Source: Pleurodeles waltl
Taxonomy: Eukaryota > Chordata > Amphibia > Caudata > Salamandridae
Direction of reading: 5' to 3'
Length of the DNA: 64,000 nt
Assembly: GCF_031143425.1 (NCBI RefSeq)
Contig: NC_090446.1
Coordinates: 1,028,909,066-1,028,973,065 of the forward strand
This document shows, piece after piece, positions 35,200-45,247 of this stretch (position 1 is the stretch's first letter; each line of letters opens with the position of its first letter). A model generated the notes under the pieces. That model searched no databases, was not told the DNA's origin, and saw only the letters and a list, made by a program, of their open reading frames with translations. Made by a program: the position numbers and the translations under genes.

Positions 35200-37160
35200 T
35201 TATTTATATTTATTCATTTCAAAATTGTGACTTTCACTTACAGGCGTTTTGGTGCTAGGAGAAAGACTAAAACAAACTAGGAGAGACAGAGGAGTGGTTG
35301 TGACACCAGGAAATCATTAACCAACCAGATGAGTTTTCAGCTCTTTACAAAACGCGTAGTGAAATTGGTCTGAGACTGGTAGATGTGAAGGTCATTTCAA
35401 AGTTACGCCTAAGGATCCTGAAAGATGTTTTCCCACAATAGACCCTGCAGTGGTGTAGGACCACAACCAGTGAGCAGGACCCTATTCTGAGAGATCTTGA
35501 GGGGGAAGCAGGGAAGAAAGCAGCTTGGAGTCCTTGTTGGAAGGTCCAGTGTATTCAACAAATGTAAGAAAGCCCTTTTAGAGAGCGAAGTGATTCAGAG
35601 ACATAAGATTTCCATAGATTAGTGACACTGCCAAATTCCGAATCCTTATCAGCGTTGCCCAGTTCCCATGTGGTAGAAAAGGAATACTTTTCTCCACGGT
35701 TCTGAGCACTAGACAACATGCAGCCCAAGCTTTTTTTTATCGAGCATTAAGAGACAAGTTGTGGTTGAGCCATGCCCAAGGTCCTTTACTGCTGAAGTGG
35801 GAGTCATAAGAATGGTCTAGGAGGAGGGACCAGTCAGAGTCATCAGAATATCAGTCCTACTGCTATTAAGCTTGGCAAAGTAGAAAGCCACCCAGTCTTG
35901 TAGCGCTATTAGATATTTTGTGATGTGTAAACTAACATTTGACATGGAGTTATTGAACTTAAGGAGAATCTGTGTCTCATTAGCATATGACGCCACTTGG
36001 AAACAATATCTCCTAAACAACTTCCCAGGCGTCATTACATAGAAGTAGAAGATGATGAGGACAGGGCTGTTTCCTGTGGGACCTCATGTCTAACTGGCTC
36101 TTCTTTGCAGTGAAACACAGACAAGGAAATGGTTTGTGTGTATTCTTGGAGGAAGAAGATGAAACAGTCCAGAGCTGTTTCTGCCAAGCTTGACCATTGG
36201 AACATATTTTATAGTCCTCTGTGTCAAAGGCCGTGGACTGGTCAACCAGCAGGAAGACAGCAGGGCCCAAAAATCTCTGGTGTTGCATAGGAAGGCAAGA
36301 GTTACTACAACTGTTATGCAAAGTTCTATGTCCAGTCTGAAAGCTGGATTGGATCCACTCTAAGAACTTGTTAGTCTCCAGAGTGCCTGCACGTTGCTTA
36401 GCTAGAAAGCATTTCATGATATTGGTAAAGGTTAGAAGCAGAGCGAAGGGCCTGTCATTCTTGATGTCTTCTGGGTAATGGGTTGCCTTCTTTAGTTGAG
36501 GTCTGATAATATATATACATGTTGTGTACTTGAGTTTGTCACTCTTCCAGAGTTGAGGGAAGCATTGATGGCATTCTTAAACTGCCTGGGCTAGCAGTTT
36601 AAGAGTGGGAGGGAGACCACGATCGTCCCTGGGGCTGGCGAGATTTGAGACAATTGAGGGTTGCAAGGAACTGTTTTGAGATGTGTGAAGGAGCTTAACA
36701 ATGTTATTGGACTGGAAACCAGTATGCCTGGCTTCAGAGAAGGAACAGTTAGGTCTGTAGAGGTTCATTTCCTCATAAAATATCTTACTTTTTGTGGAAA
36801 AGAGAGAGGTGAGGTCTTCACAAAGATTTTGGGAGGTTGCGGGGGCATGCAATAAGGTGATGTGATGGAGAAGACCACCTAAAATAGGGGACATGTAGAG
36901 AGGAGGTGGCGAACAGGGGGCTATGGCAACGAGTAAATCCAATGTATAGTGCCACAGCTAACTTTTAAATAGTGCCCATGAGTCCACGGAGTTGTTGAGC
37001 CTCCATTTCCTTTCTGTATCTCTGATTTGTAAACAAAGTTTACTGAGCTCTGGAATAAATCATCTGTTGAGGTATTTGCTAGTGGACGAGCCCACTAGTC
37101 TAAAGATGAGACCACTGGGTTGAAACAATTCACAGATCGGAAAGCTTGTCATTGAGCTGC
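35200..37160 (-). mobile_element. CR1/L2-like LINE relic, 5'-truncated
   Basis: Coding on -. Frames 36942-36577, 36417-36013 and 36035-35817 together give a partial non-LTR RT in the expected order. The first part holds an FSTKSKIF-like stretch. Next come FLEWIQSSFQTGHRT and LVDQSTAFDTEDYKI (the motif with catalytic Asp, usually DLSAAFDT). Then SYANETQILL appears in place of the usual SYADDTQI active site, and LNSSRTDIL in place of LNPDKTE. Active-site changes and frameshifts show it is dead. A T-rich run near 35199-35219 may correspond to its 3' end on the - strand. Clade (CR1, L2 or Rex1-like) is inferred from motif style. Confidence 0.75.
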
Positions 37161-39410
37161 AGTGAGGTTCTGGTACTTCAAGATTCACAGACAGGTTCCC
37201 CTATTCTTGTTGTAAGATGGCAAGAGCCATGTGTAGGACCCAACAATATCAAAATTACAGGCCACTGCTGTTATTCCTGTTCCTTTTTCTGCCATTGGTA
37301 GAAATTGAGATTTTGTCTATAAACAAGACATACAAGCATGTCTGAGGTATCTTTCTAACTAAATATTTTCAGAGACTATATAAACCTAAATGCAATCTTT
37401 TTAGTTTCCTAAGAATACTACTCCAGTATAACATGTTTTCTTCTCAGAGTTTCCATGGTCCCTATATTTTCTTATTGGTCAGTGTCTCAGAGCCATTATG
37501 TGGTTCAAGTCTAAAAAGGGAGTCCAGCAGTGAGAAACTGTCTCTCAACACAAAATAAAGAGGGTAACTGGTGACCGTGCCCAAATATACCGGGTCCAAA
37601 TCCCATTTACGTATTTAAGTCAGACTTATACATACAAAAGCCTTTTTTTCTTACATGTCCCAAACCATATTTCTATCACAGAAAACTTGTTTTTGCATGC
37701 ATAAATGTATTTATTGGCATGACGATATACCTATGGGCAAAGCAGGAGTGAAGAATGCCAGGGATGCCCATTTGAGTTTGTGAATACCCACAAACGTATA
37801 CATGTTGGTAAAGACACACTTAGTAGTAGTAATTTAATTTATTAGTTAATTAAAACCATAAACTGAAACCATCAACAATTTTAAAATCATACATTCAATT
37901 TAAAAAACTAATACCCACAACAATAGGCATACATGTTTTCCCGTTGTACTTTCTTTTAAGAACTAAAGATACAACAGAATTTAGCAGTACAAGGATGTTC
38001 ACCATGTCTTCTATTCCCTATCCAATCACAGCAAATCCTATGAAAGAGCATAGTGCAAAAGTAGAGAGCAAATAAACAGGAGAAGGCGTGTAAACAGGCA
38101 ATTCAAGATTAAATGAATGTTGCGTATACATTTTTCTCATCCTAATCTTATGTAGTCCTGATCCCAGCACCCTTAATTAATGTACTCATTTTTATGACTA
38201 AATAGTAGTGAATGTTGCATCCTGACTTCAGGAGGATGACATCTACAAATCGTGCTTTGCTGCAGCACTAACCACTACAGGTAGAACAGATGCGCTGGGT
38301 CCAGGTTGGGATCTCATTTAAATTAAGTTCATACGACAGTAAAGAAGAATCCGAGGTTGTTTAGACTCGTCCTTCTCTGTGGCTCTTGCACTTTGAAAGA
38401 GTTGCTCGGATATGTCGCCATCCCATTTGTAGCTTAGAATTTATGGCTTTGAATCCGACCCATTGTATTGGAAATCCCTTTTAATAGATGTAACTTATTT
38501 GGGTTCATCACAATCCAATTAATGTAATCAAACTCAGCATCCCCCACCCCTGCACCAGAACGAAAGCAGTAAAGAATGAATGCTCAACACACCCAGGTAC
38601 AAAGCATCCTCATCGCTTTTCCACCTGACAAGTAGGAAATCTCATGCATGAAGCAGTGCTTATGGCAAATCAGTCTAGTAAACCGTATTCAGCCATAATC
38701 AACAGTTTAGATGTTCCCGCAATGCCCAAGGGTTCAAGTCGGGTCTGCAATACAAGGTGACGTCTTCCCAGCATTTTCTGGTACCTAAAAGAATCAAGTG
38801 ATTCTTCCAGTACTAGAGCTATGAAATCTGAGCAAACTCACAAAATGTGTTAAGTGTAGACTCCGTACAGGTGCCTGGGCTTCTCACTTGAGGTTTAACT
38901 CAACAGTACTGTCAAACTTTGTGGACTAGTATTCATTCATTTGACGTGTAACGTATATTTTTCATTAGCTATATACTTAAGCTATTGCTTAACATGTTTA
39001 AAAATGATCACAGTAAAACCCATTAAAGATTTGTATTTGCTCTAAAAATATACAAACATATATAAACAGAACTATATTATCTAGTGATTGTAGTGATCGC
39101 CCAGAAGAGTTAAGAAAACCAGAGTATATAAAACAAAGCAAATCATCGGTGGACGAGTTGTAAGCAATCGGAAATGGGCAACTAGATGCCATTAATTATC
39201 ATATTTTGTCCCAGGTGTATTTAAGTCGAGGTTTCGATTCAATATTGAATTCCCAGGTCATGATCAGGACAAGACCAAGTAAAGATTAACTATGGTTGAG
39301 TTTATCAGATGAGCCCCAATGTGCAATCTTAATTTCTAAAAAACATTTAGTGACCTGCATATTAAGATTTCACTGGTGAAAATTAATTTACAAGGAGTCC
39401 ATAAATATGT
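37161..39410. other. Intron, no gene seen
   Basis: AT-rich unique-looking DNA. No coding exon or recognised element. It runs to the left outer end of DIRS-C. Confidence 0.5.
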
Positions 39411-39437
39411 GTTCGGTGGCATGTGTAGCTGCAGATA

Positions 39438-39588
39438 CACATGCTGTGCATAGTCCGCCGTCTGGTGTTGGGTCGGAGTGTTACAAGTTGTTTTTCTTCG
39501 AAGAAGTCTTTTCGAGTCACGAGACCGAGGGACTCCTCCTCCTTTGTTTCCATTGCGCATGGGCGTCGACTCCATCTTCGATTGTTTT
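39438..39588. repeat. DIRS-C left inverted terminal repeat
   Basis: Identical, in inverted orientation, to 45097-45247 over 151 bases by base-by-base reading. An outer extension (39411-39437) is unique to this end and is repeated only in the ICR. Likely holds the promoter, by analogy with known DIRS. Confidence 0.93.
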
Positions 39589-39803
39589 TTTTCCGCCATC
39601 GGGTTCGGACGTGTTCCTTTTCGCTCCAGGTTTCGGGACGGAAAGATAGTCAAAACTTCGGAAAACTATGTCTGTATTGTTTCGTTCGGTATCGGGTTAG
39701 ATAGAATCGACACCGAATCGTGAAGAGCTCCGGTAGCCCTTCGGGGTAACTTCGACCCCCCGTCGGGGCCTGGTTGGCCCGACCGCGTGTAACATCGACA
39801 CCG

Positions 39804-41843
39804 ATGGAACGGACTCCGTTCCGATTCTGTCCTAAATGCCACAGCAAATATCCATATACAGATCAACATTTGGTCTGTAACTTGTGCCTGTCGCCCGAGC
39901 ACAAGGAAGAAACGTGTGAGGCCTGTCGTGCGTTTCGGTCCCGAAAGACGCTCCGTGACCGAAGAGCCAGAAGATTGCAAATGGCGTCCACGCCGACAGG
40001 ACAACGAGAGTTCGAGGAACAAGGAGAAGAAGAGGAAGCCTTCTCCATCCATGAATCAGACTCGGAGGGGTTCGACGTCGAAGAAACCGTGAGTAAGACG
40101 TCGAAACAAACACCACACGGGAAAACAGACAAGGCCCAGGGGACGCCACTGCCAACAGGCCATGGTTCAACCCATAAAATAGGTGACCGTCCATCGGCAC
40201 CGAAAAAGGGCGAACTGGTGCCGAGATCGTCCGACTCGGGTCGAGACACAGGCACGCAGCAATCTCGGGACCGAGAAAGTGCTGCCGAAAAGGGTCGACG
40301 GCGAGACAGCGGAACCGAAGCTGCTCGACGCAGAGACAGCAGCACCGAGGATGATCGACGCCGAGAAAGCTCGACTACAAAAAAGAGAAAATTCTCCTCG
40401 GAGCCGAAAGCAAGCAAAGACACAGTTTCTGTGCCAAAACGCCCTGCAACCGAACCGACTGCCAGCTCGTATTCAGAGGAACAATCACTGTCCTCTCAAA
40501 TGCGCAAACACAGATTTGAAGAAGAGTTACAAACCACTAACGTAGACCACACTCAAAAGCGGATCTTCATACAGAGTGGGACAGGGAAGATCAGCACTCT
40601 TCCCCCAATCAGGAGGAAAAGGAGACTCGAGTTCCAAACTCAAGAACAAACACCACCAGCAAAAGTGGTGAAGAAAGTAACTCCACCACCCTCTCCTCCA
40701 CCTGTAACTCATACATCACCGGCACAAACTCCGTCACATTCACCAGCTCATACCACCATGAGCCAAGATGACCAGGACGCTTGGGACCTATATGACGCCC
40801 CAGTATCAGACAATAGTCCTGAGTCGTACCCTACCAAGCCCTCACCACCTGAGGACAGCACAGCGTATGCACAGGTGGTAGCTAGGGCAGCAGAGTTCCA
40901 TAACGTGTCGTTACACTCAGAACCTGTCGAGGATGACTTCCTTTTCAACACCCTCTCCTCCACCCATAGCACCTATCAATGCCTGCCTATGCTCCCGGGA
41001 ATGCTAAGGCACGCAAAACAGATCTTTAAAGACCCTGTCAAAAGCAGAGCGATAACTCCACGGGTGGAGAAAAAATATAAAGCACCGCCCACAGACCCTG
41101 CTTTTATCACATCACAACTGCCACCAGATTCAGTTGTAGTAGGGGCAGCTCGCAAGAGAGCCAACTCGCACACATCAGGCAACGCCCCACCTCCGGACAA
41201 AGAGAGCCACAAGTTCGACGCAGCTGGAAAAAGGGTTTCTGTACAAGCTGCAAACCAGTGGCGCATCGCGAACTCTCAGGCGCTCCTAGCGCGATATGAC
41301 AGAGCCCATTGGGATGAGATGCAACATCTCATCGAGCATCTACCCAAAGAATTACAGAAACGGGCAAAACAAGTAGTCGAGGAGGGACAAAATATCTCGA
41401 ATAACCAAATATGCTCCTCTATGGATGCAGCGGACACAGCTGCAAGAACAATAAATACCGCGGTAACCATAAGAAGGCATACATCCGGGTTTAAACCCGA
41501 GATACAACAAGCAGTGCTCAATATGCCGTTCAACGAACAACAATTGTTTGGACCTGATGTGGACACGGCAATTGAGAAATTGAAAAAGGACACTGACACA
41601 GCCAAGGCCATGGGCGCACTCTATTCCCCGCAGGGCAGAGGCACTTTTGGCACATTTCGCAGAACACCCTTCAGAGGGGGGTTTCGGGGTCAAGCCACAC
41701 AAGCCAGCACCTCACAATCAACACCGTCTACCTACCAGGGACAGTACCAAAGGGGAGGCTTTCGGGGCCAGTACAGAGGGGGACAATTCCCTAGAAACCG
41801 GGGAAAATTTCAAGGTCCCAAAACCCCTACAACCAAACAGTGA
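39804..41843 (+). CDS. DIRS-C gag-like protein with Cys/His N-terminus and RG-rich C-terminus
   Basis: 679 codons from ATG 39804 (MERTPF). This start is preferred over the in-frame ATG at 39774 because DIRS-B has an ATG at the equivalent place. Near the N-terminus is a CPKC ... CNLC ... H ... CEAC arrangement, a likely double zinc-binding site. A long Ser/Arg/Glu-rich disordered region and a Pro-rich region follow. The C-terminal third holds the family-conserved KFDAAGKRVSVQAANQWRIA and FGPDVDTAIEKL. The last 60 residues are RG/FRG-rich (GGFRGQYRGGQFPRNRG), suiting RNA binding. Its presumed role is packaging the element RNA. It ends at TGA 41841-41843, overlapping the open RT frame by 260 bases. 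Confidence 0.85.
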   Translation: MERTPFRFCPKCHSKYPYTDQHLVCNLCLSPEHKEETCEACRAFRSRKTLRDRRARRLQMASTPTGQREFEEQGEEEEAFSIHESDSEGFDVEETVSKTSKQTPHGKTDKAQGTPLPTGHGSTHKIGDRPSAPKKGELVPRSSDSGRDTGTQQSRDRESAAEKGRRRDSGTEAARRRDSSTEDDRRRESSTTKKRKFSSEPKASKDTVSVPKRPATEPTASSYSEEQSLSSQMRKHRFEEELQTTNVDHTQKRIFIQSGTGKISTLPPIRRKRRLEFQTQEQTPPAKVVKKVTPPPSPPPVTHTSPAQTPSHSPAHTTMSQDDQDAWDLYDAPVSDNSPESYPTKPSPPEDSTAYAQVVARAAEFHNVSLHSEPVEDDFLFNTLSSTHSTYQCLPMLPGMLRHAKQIFKDPVKSRAITPRVEKKYKAPPTDPAFITSQLPPDSVVVGAARKRANSHTSGNAPPPDKESHKFDAAGKRVSVQAANQWRIANSQALLARYDRAHWDEMQHLIEHLPKELQKRAKQVVEEGQNISNNQICSSMDAADTAARTINTAVTIRRHTSGFKPEIQQAVLNMPFNEQQLFGPDVDTAIEKLKKDTDTAKAMGALYSPQGRGTFGTFRRTPFRGGFRGQATQASTSQSTPSTYQGQYQRGGFRGQYRGGQFPRNRGKFQGPKTPTTKQ

Positions 41844-43743
41844 CTCACAAGTCACTCAACCCCTTCACACAACACCAGTGGGGGGGAGACTAAGCCAATT
41901 TTACAAAGCTTGGGAGGAGATAACAACAGACACTTGGGTCTTAGCAATTATCCAGCATGGTTATTGCATAGAATTTCTCCAAATCCCTCCAAATGTCCCA
42001 CCAAAAACACAAAACATGTCAAAACAGCATTTAGACCTTCTGGAATTAGAAGTTCAGGCATTACTGCAAAAGGACGCAATAGAACTTGTACCACGTACAC
42101 AAAGGAACACAGGAGTTTACTCACTGTACTTTCTAATACCAAAAAAAGACAAAACACTGAGACCAATCTTAGATCTCAGAACACTAAACATCTACATCAA
42201 ATCGGAACACTTTCACATGGTCACGCTACAAGACGTATTACCACTGCTAAAACAACAAGACTATATGACAACCTTAGATCTAAAAGACGCGTATTTCCAC
42301 ATACCGATACATCCCTCGCACAGAAAATACCTAAGGTTCGTATTCAAGGGAATACATTACCAATTCAAAGTGTTGCCGTTCGGTATAACAACCGCACCAA
42401 GAGTATTTACCAAATGCCTAGCAGTAGTAGCTGCACATATCAGAAGTCAGCAAATACACGTGTTCCCCTACCTAGACGATTGGCTAATCAAAACCAACTC
42501 CCTAACAAAGTGTTCACACCACACAGAGTATGTCATACAAACCCTCTACAAACTCGGTTTCTCCATCAACTATGCAAAATCACACATTCTGCCGTGCAAA
42601 ACACAACAATACTTAGGAGCGACAATCGACACAACAAATGGGATAGCCACTCCAAGTCCACAAAGAGTTCAAAATGTTTACAAGGTTATACAAGCCATGT
42701 ATCCGACACAAAAAATACATGCAAAGATGGTATTAAAACTCCTAGGCATGATGTCTTCATGCATAGCCATTGTCCCAAACGCAAGACTGCACATGAGGCC
42801 CTTACAACAGTGCCTAGCATCTCAATGGTCACAGGCACAGGGTCACCTTCTAGATCTGGTGTTGATAGACCGCCAAACTTACATCTTGCTTCAATGGTGG
42901 AACAGTATAAATTTAAACAAAGGGCGGCCTTTCCAAGACCCAGTGCCACAATACGTGATAACAACAGATGCTTCCATGACAGGGTGGGGAGCACACCTCA
43001 ATCAACACAGCATCCAAGGAGAATGGGACGTACATCAAACAAAGTTGCATATAAATCACCTCGAATTGTTAGCAGTGTTTCTAGCGTTGAAAGCATTTCA
43101 ACCCATCATAACCCACAAATACGTTCTTGTCAAAACAGACAACATGACAACAATGTATTATCTAAACAAACAGGGGGGAACACACTCGACACAGCTGTGC
43201 CTCCTGGCACAAAAGATATGGCATTGGGCGATTCACAACCACATTCGCCTAATAGCACAGTTTATTCCAGGGATCCAGAATCAACTAGCAGACAACCTCT
43301 CTCGAGATCACCAACAAGTCCACGAATGGGAGATTCACCCCCAAATTCTAAACACTTACTTCCACCTTTGGGGAACACCTCAAATAGACCTATTTGCAAC
43401 AAAGGAGAACGCAAAATGCCCAAACTTCGCATCCAGGTACCCACACAGGCAGTCTCAAGGCAATGCTCTATGGATGAATTGGTCAGGGATATTTGCATAC
43501 GCTTTTCCCCCTCTCCCTCTCATTCCATATCTAGTAAACAAATTGAGTCAAAACAAACTCAAACTCATACTAATAGCACCAACATGGGCAAGACAACCCT
43601 GGTACACAACACTACTAGACCTGTCAGTAGTACCCCATGTCAAGCTACCCAACAGGCCAGATCTGCTAACACAACACAAACAACAGATCAGGCATCCAAA
43701 CCCAGCATCGCTGAATCTAGCAATCTGGCTCCTGAAATCCTAG
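41584..43743 (+). CDS. DIRS-C RT - RNase H - methyltransferase-like polyprotein
   Basis: Frame open from 41584 with no ATG before a Met at about residue 124 of the stretch beginning 41647. Expression by +1 frameshift from gag in the 260-base overlap is therefore likely. Numbering from 41647: RT with LDLKDAYFHIPI (210-221), KVLPFGITTA (241-250) and active-site YLDD (275-278). RNase H has D441 (TTDAS), E473 (HLELLAV), D497 (KTDN) and D549 (LADNLSR). The methyltransferase-like segment is at about 578-655 (IDLFATKENA, WMNWSGIFAYAFPPL, APTWARQPWY). It copies element RNA and removes the RNA strand. The methyltransferase-like part is a known but poorly understood DIRS feature. It overlaps the recombinase frame downstream. 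Confidence 0.92.
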   Translation, partial: KRTLTQPRPWAHSIPRRAEALLAHFAEHPSEGGFGVKPHKPAPHNQHRLPTRDSTKGEAFGASTEGDNSLETGENFKVPKPLQPNSDSQVTQPLHTTPVGGRLSQFYKAWEEITTDTWVLAIIQHGYCIEFLQIPPNVPPKTQNMSKQHLDLLELEVQALLQKDAIELVPRTQRNTGVYSLYFLIPKKDKTLRPILDLRTLNIYIKSEHFHMVTLQDVLPLLKQQDYMTTLDLKDAYFHIPIHPSHRKYLRFVFKGIHYQFKVLPFGITTAPRVFTKCLAVVAAHIRSQQIHVFPYLDDWLIKTNSLTKCSHHTEYVIQTLYKLGFSINYAKSHILPCKTQQYLGATIDTTNGIATPSPQRVQNVYKVIQAMYPTQKIHAKMVLKLLGMMSSCIAIVPNARLHMRPLQQCLASQWSQAQGHLLDLVLIDRQTYILLQWWNSINLNKGRPFQDPVPQYVITTDASMTGWGAHLNQHSIQGEWDVHQTKLHINHLELLAVFLALKAFQPIITHKYVLVKTDNMTTMYYLNKQGGTHSTQLCLLAQKIWHWAIHNHIRLIAQFIPGIQNQLADNLSRDHQQVHEWEIHPQILNTYFHLWGTPQIDLFATKENAKCPNFASRYPHRQSQGNALWMNWSGIFAYAFPPLPLIPYLVNKLSQNKLKLILIAPTWARQPWYTTLLDLSVVPHVKLPNRPDLLTQHKQQIRHPNPASLNLAIWLLKS

Positions 43744-44795
43744 AATTCGGACATTTAAACCTCGGCCAAGAATGTATGGAGGTCATAAAACAGGCTAGAA
43801 GGCCATCCACTAGACACTGCTATGCAAGTAAATGGAAAAGATTTGTTTGCTACTGCCATAGTAATCAAGTTCAACCATTACATGCATCTCCAAAGGATGT
43901 AGTAGGATACTTACTACATTTGCAGAAATCAAATCTGGCCTTCTCTTCCATAAAGATACACCTTGCAGCAATTTCTGCATACCTGCAGATCACCCATTCA
44001 ACTTCACTATTTAGGATACCTGTCATTAAAGCGTTTATGGAAGGCCTCAAAAGAATTATACCACCAAGAACACCACCTGTTCCTTCATGGAACCTCAACA
44101 TCGTCTTAACAAGACTCATGGGTCCACCTTTCGAACCCATGCATTCTTGCGAAATGCAATTCTTAACGTGGAAGGTTGCATTTCTCATTGCCATTACATC
44201 TCTAAGAAGAGTAAGCGAAATTCAAGCGTTTACTATACAGGAACCTTTTATTCAAATACACAAAAATAAGGTAGTTCTAAGAACCAATCCTAAATTTTTA
44301 CCAAAAGTTATTTCACCGTTCCACTTAAATCAAACAGTAGAACTACCAGTGTTCTTTCCACAGCCAGACTCAGTAGCTGAAAGGGCACTACATACATTAG
44401 ACATCAGAAGAGCACTAATGTACTACATTGACAGAACAAAACTAATTAGGAAAACAAAACAACTGTTTATTGCATTTCAAAAACCTCATACAGGAAACCC
44501 AATATCAAAACAGGGTATAGCCAGATGGATAGTTAAGTGTATCCAAACCTGCTACCTTAAAGCAAAGAGAGAGCTGCCCATTACACCAAAGGCACACTCA
44601 ACCAGAAAGAAAGGCGCTACCATGGCCTTCCTAGGAAATATTCCAATGAACGAAATATGTAAGGCGGCCACATGGTCTACGCCTCACACATTTACTAAGC
44701 ACTACTGTGTAGACGTGCTATCCGCACAACAAGCCACAGTAGGTCAAGCCGTACTAAGAACTTTATTTCAAACTACTTCCACTCCTACAGGCTGA
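43416..44795 (+). CDS. DIRS-C tyrosine recombinase
   Basis: The frame is open from the codon after the gag stop (41844) to TGA 44793-44795. The start is uncertain: 43416 is the ATG of MPKLRIQV, and other in-frame Met codons exist nearby. The domain proper is about 43710-44795. Core-binding part: RRPSTRHCYASKWKRF. Catalytic part: ITSLRRVSEIQAF (first Arg), AHSTRKKGATMAFLGN (H-x-x-R), KAATWSTP, and TFTKHYCVDVL (nucleophilic Tyr). The enzyme would recombine a circular DNA copy into the genome, which explains the lack of target duplication and of an integrase or endonuclease. The N-terminal part overlaps the RT/RH frame. It ends 35 bases before the ICR. Confidence 0.9.
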   Translation: MPKLRIQVPTQAVSRQCSMDELVRDICIRFSPSPSHSISSKQIESKQTQTHTNSTNMGKTTLVHNTTRPVSSTPCQATQQARSANTTQTTDQASKPSIAESSNLAPEILEFGHLNLGQECMEVIKQARRPSTRHCYASKWKRFVCYCHSNQVQPLHASPKDVVGYLLHLQKSNLAFSSIKIHLAAISAYLQITHSTSLFRIPVIKAFMEGLKRIIPPRTPPVPSWNLNIVLTRLMGPPFEPMHSCEMQFLTWKVAFLIAITSLRRVSEIQAFTIQEPFIQIHKNKVVLRTNPKFLPKVISPFHLNQTVELPVFFPQPDSVAERALHTLDIRRALMYYIDRTKLIRKTKQLFIAFQKPHTGNPISKQGIARWIVKCIQTCYLKAKRELPITPKAHSTRKKGATMAFLGNIPMNEICKAATWSTPHTFTKHYCVDVLSAQQATVGQAVLRTLFQTTSTPTG

Positions 44796-44829
44796 GCCAC
44801 CGCTTTTGGGGAGATAACTGCTTACTAGT

Positions 44830-44933
44830 CTATGCACAGCATGTGTATCTGCAGCTACACATGCCACCGAACTGAAAATGTCACTTACCCAGTGTACATC
44901 TGTTCGTGGCATTAGTCGCTGCAGATTCACATG
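44830..44933. repeat. DIRS-C internal complementary region
   Basis: 44830-44872 is the reverse complement of the left outer end (39411-39453). 44873-44933 is the reverse complement of the right outer end (about 45243-45302). The join gaac|tgaaaatg therefore marks where the two outer ends meet in a circle. It has one or two mismatches at most against each side. Confidence 0.93.
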
Positions 44934-45096
44934 TGCCCACCCGCCTCCCCGGGAGCCTGTAGCCGTATGGAAGTAATCTTCAACATTTGTACATTTGTAA
45001 ATATATTACTTAAACTTTATTTTGTACATACTTATTCATTCCATTGCATGGGCACTATTACTAACATACACAACTCCTACCTCACCCTCTGCGGGG

Positions 45097-45247
45097 AAAA
45101 CAATCGAAGATGGAGTCGACGCCCATGCGCAATGGAAACAAAGGAGGAGGAGTCCCTCGGTCTCGTGACTCGAAAAGACTTCTTCGAAGAAAAACAACTT
45201 GTAACACTCCGACCCAACACCAGACGGCGGACTATGCACAGCATGTG
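45097..45247. repeat. DIRS-C right inverted terminal repeat
   Basis: Inverted identical copy of 39438-39588. The outer extension 45248-45302 (ending gggtaagtgacattttca) is unique to this end and repeated in the ICR. Confidence 0.93.

Noticed and set aside
41910..43400. A 961-codon frame read as one large protein
   Set aside because: It starts at TTG, and its first 600 codons overlie the conserved RT/RNase H frame. Only the last third shows a domain, so the recombinase is annotated from about 43416.
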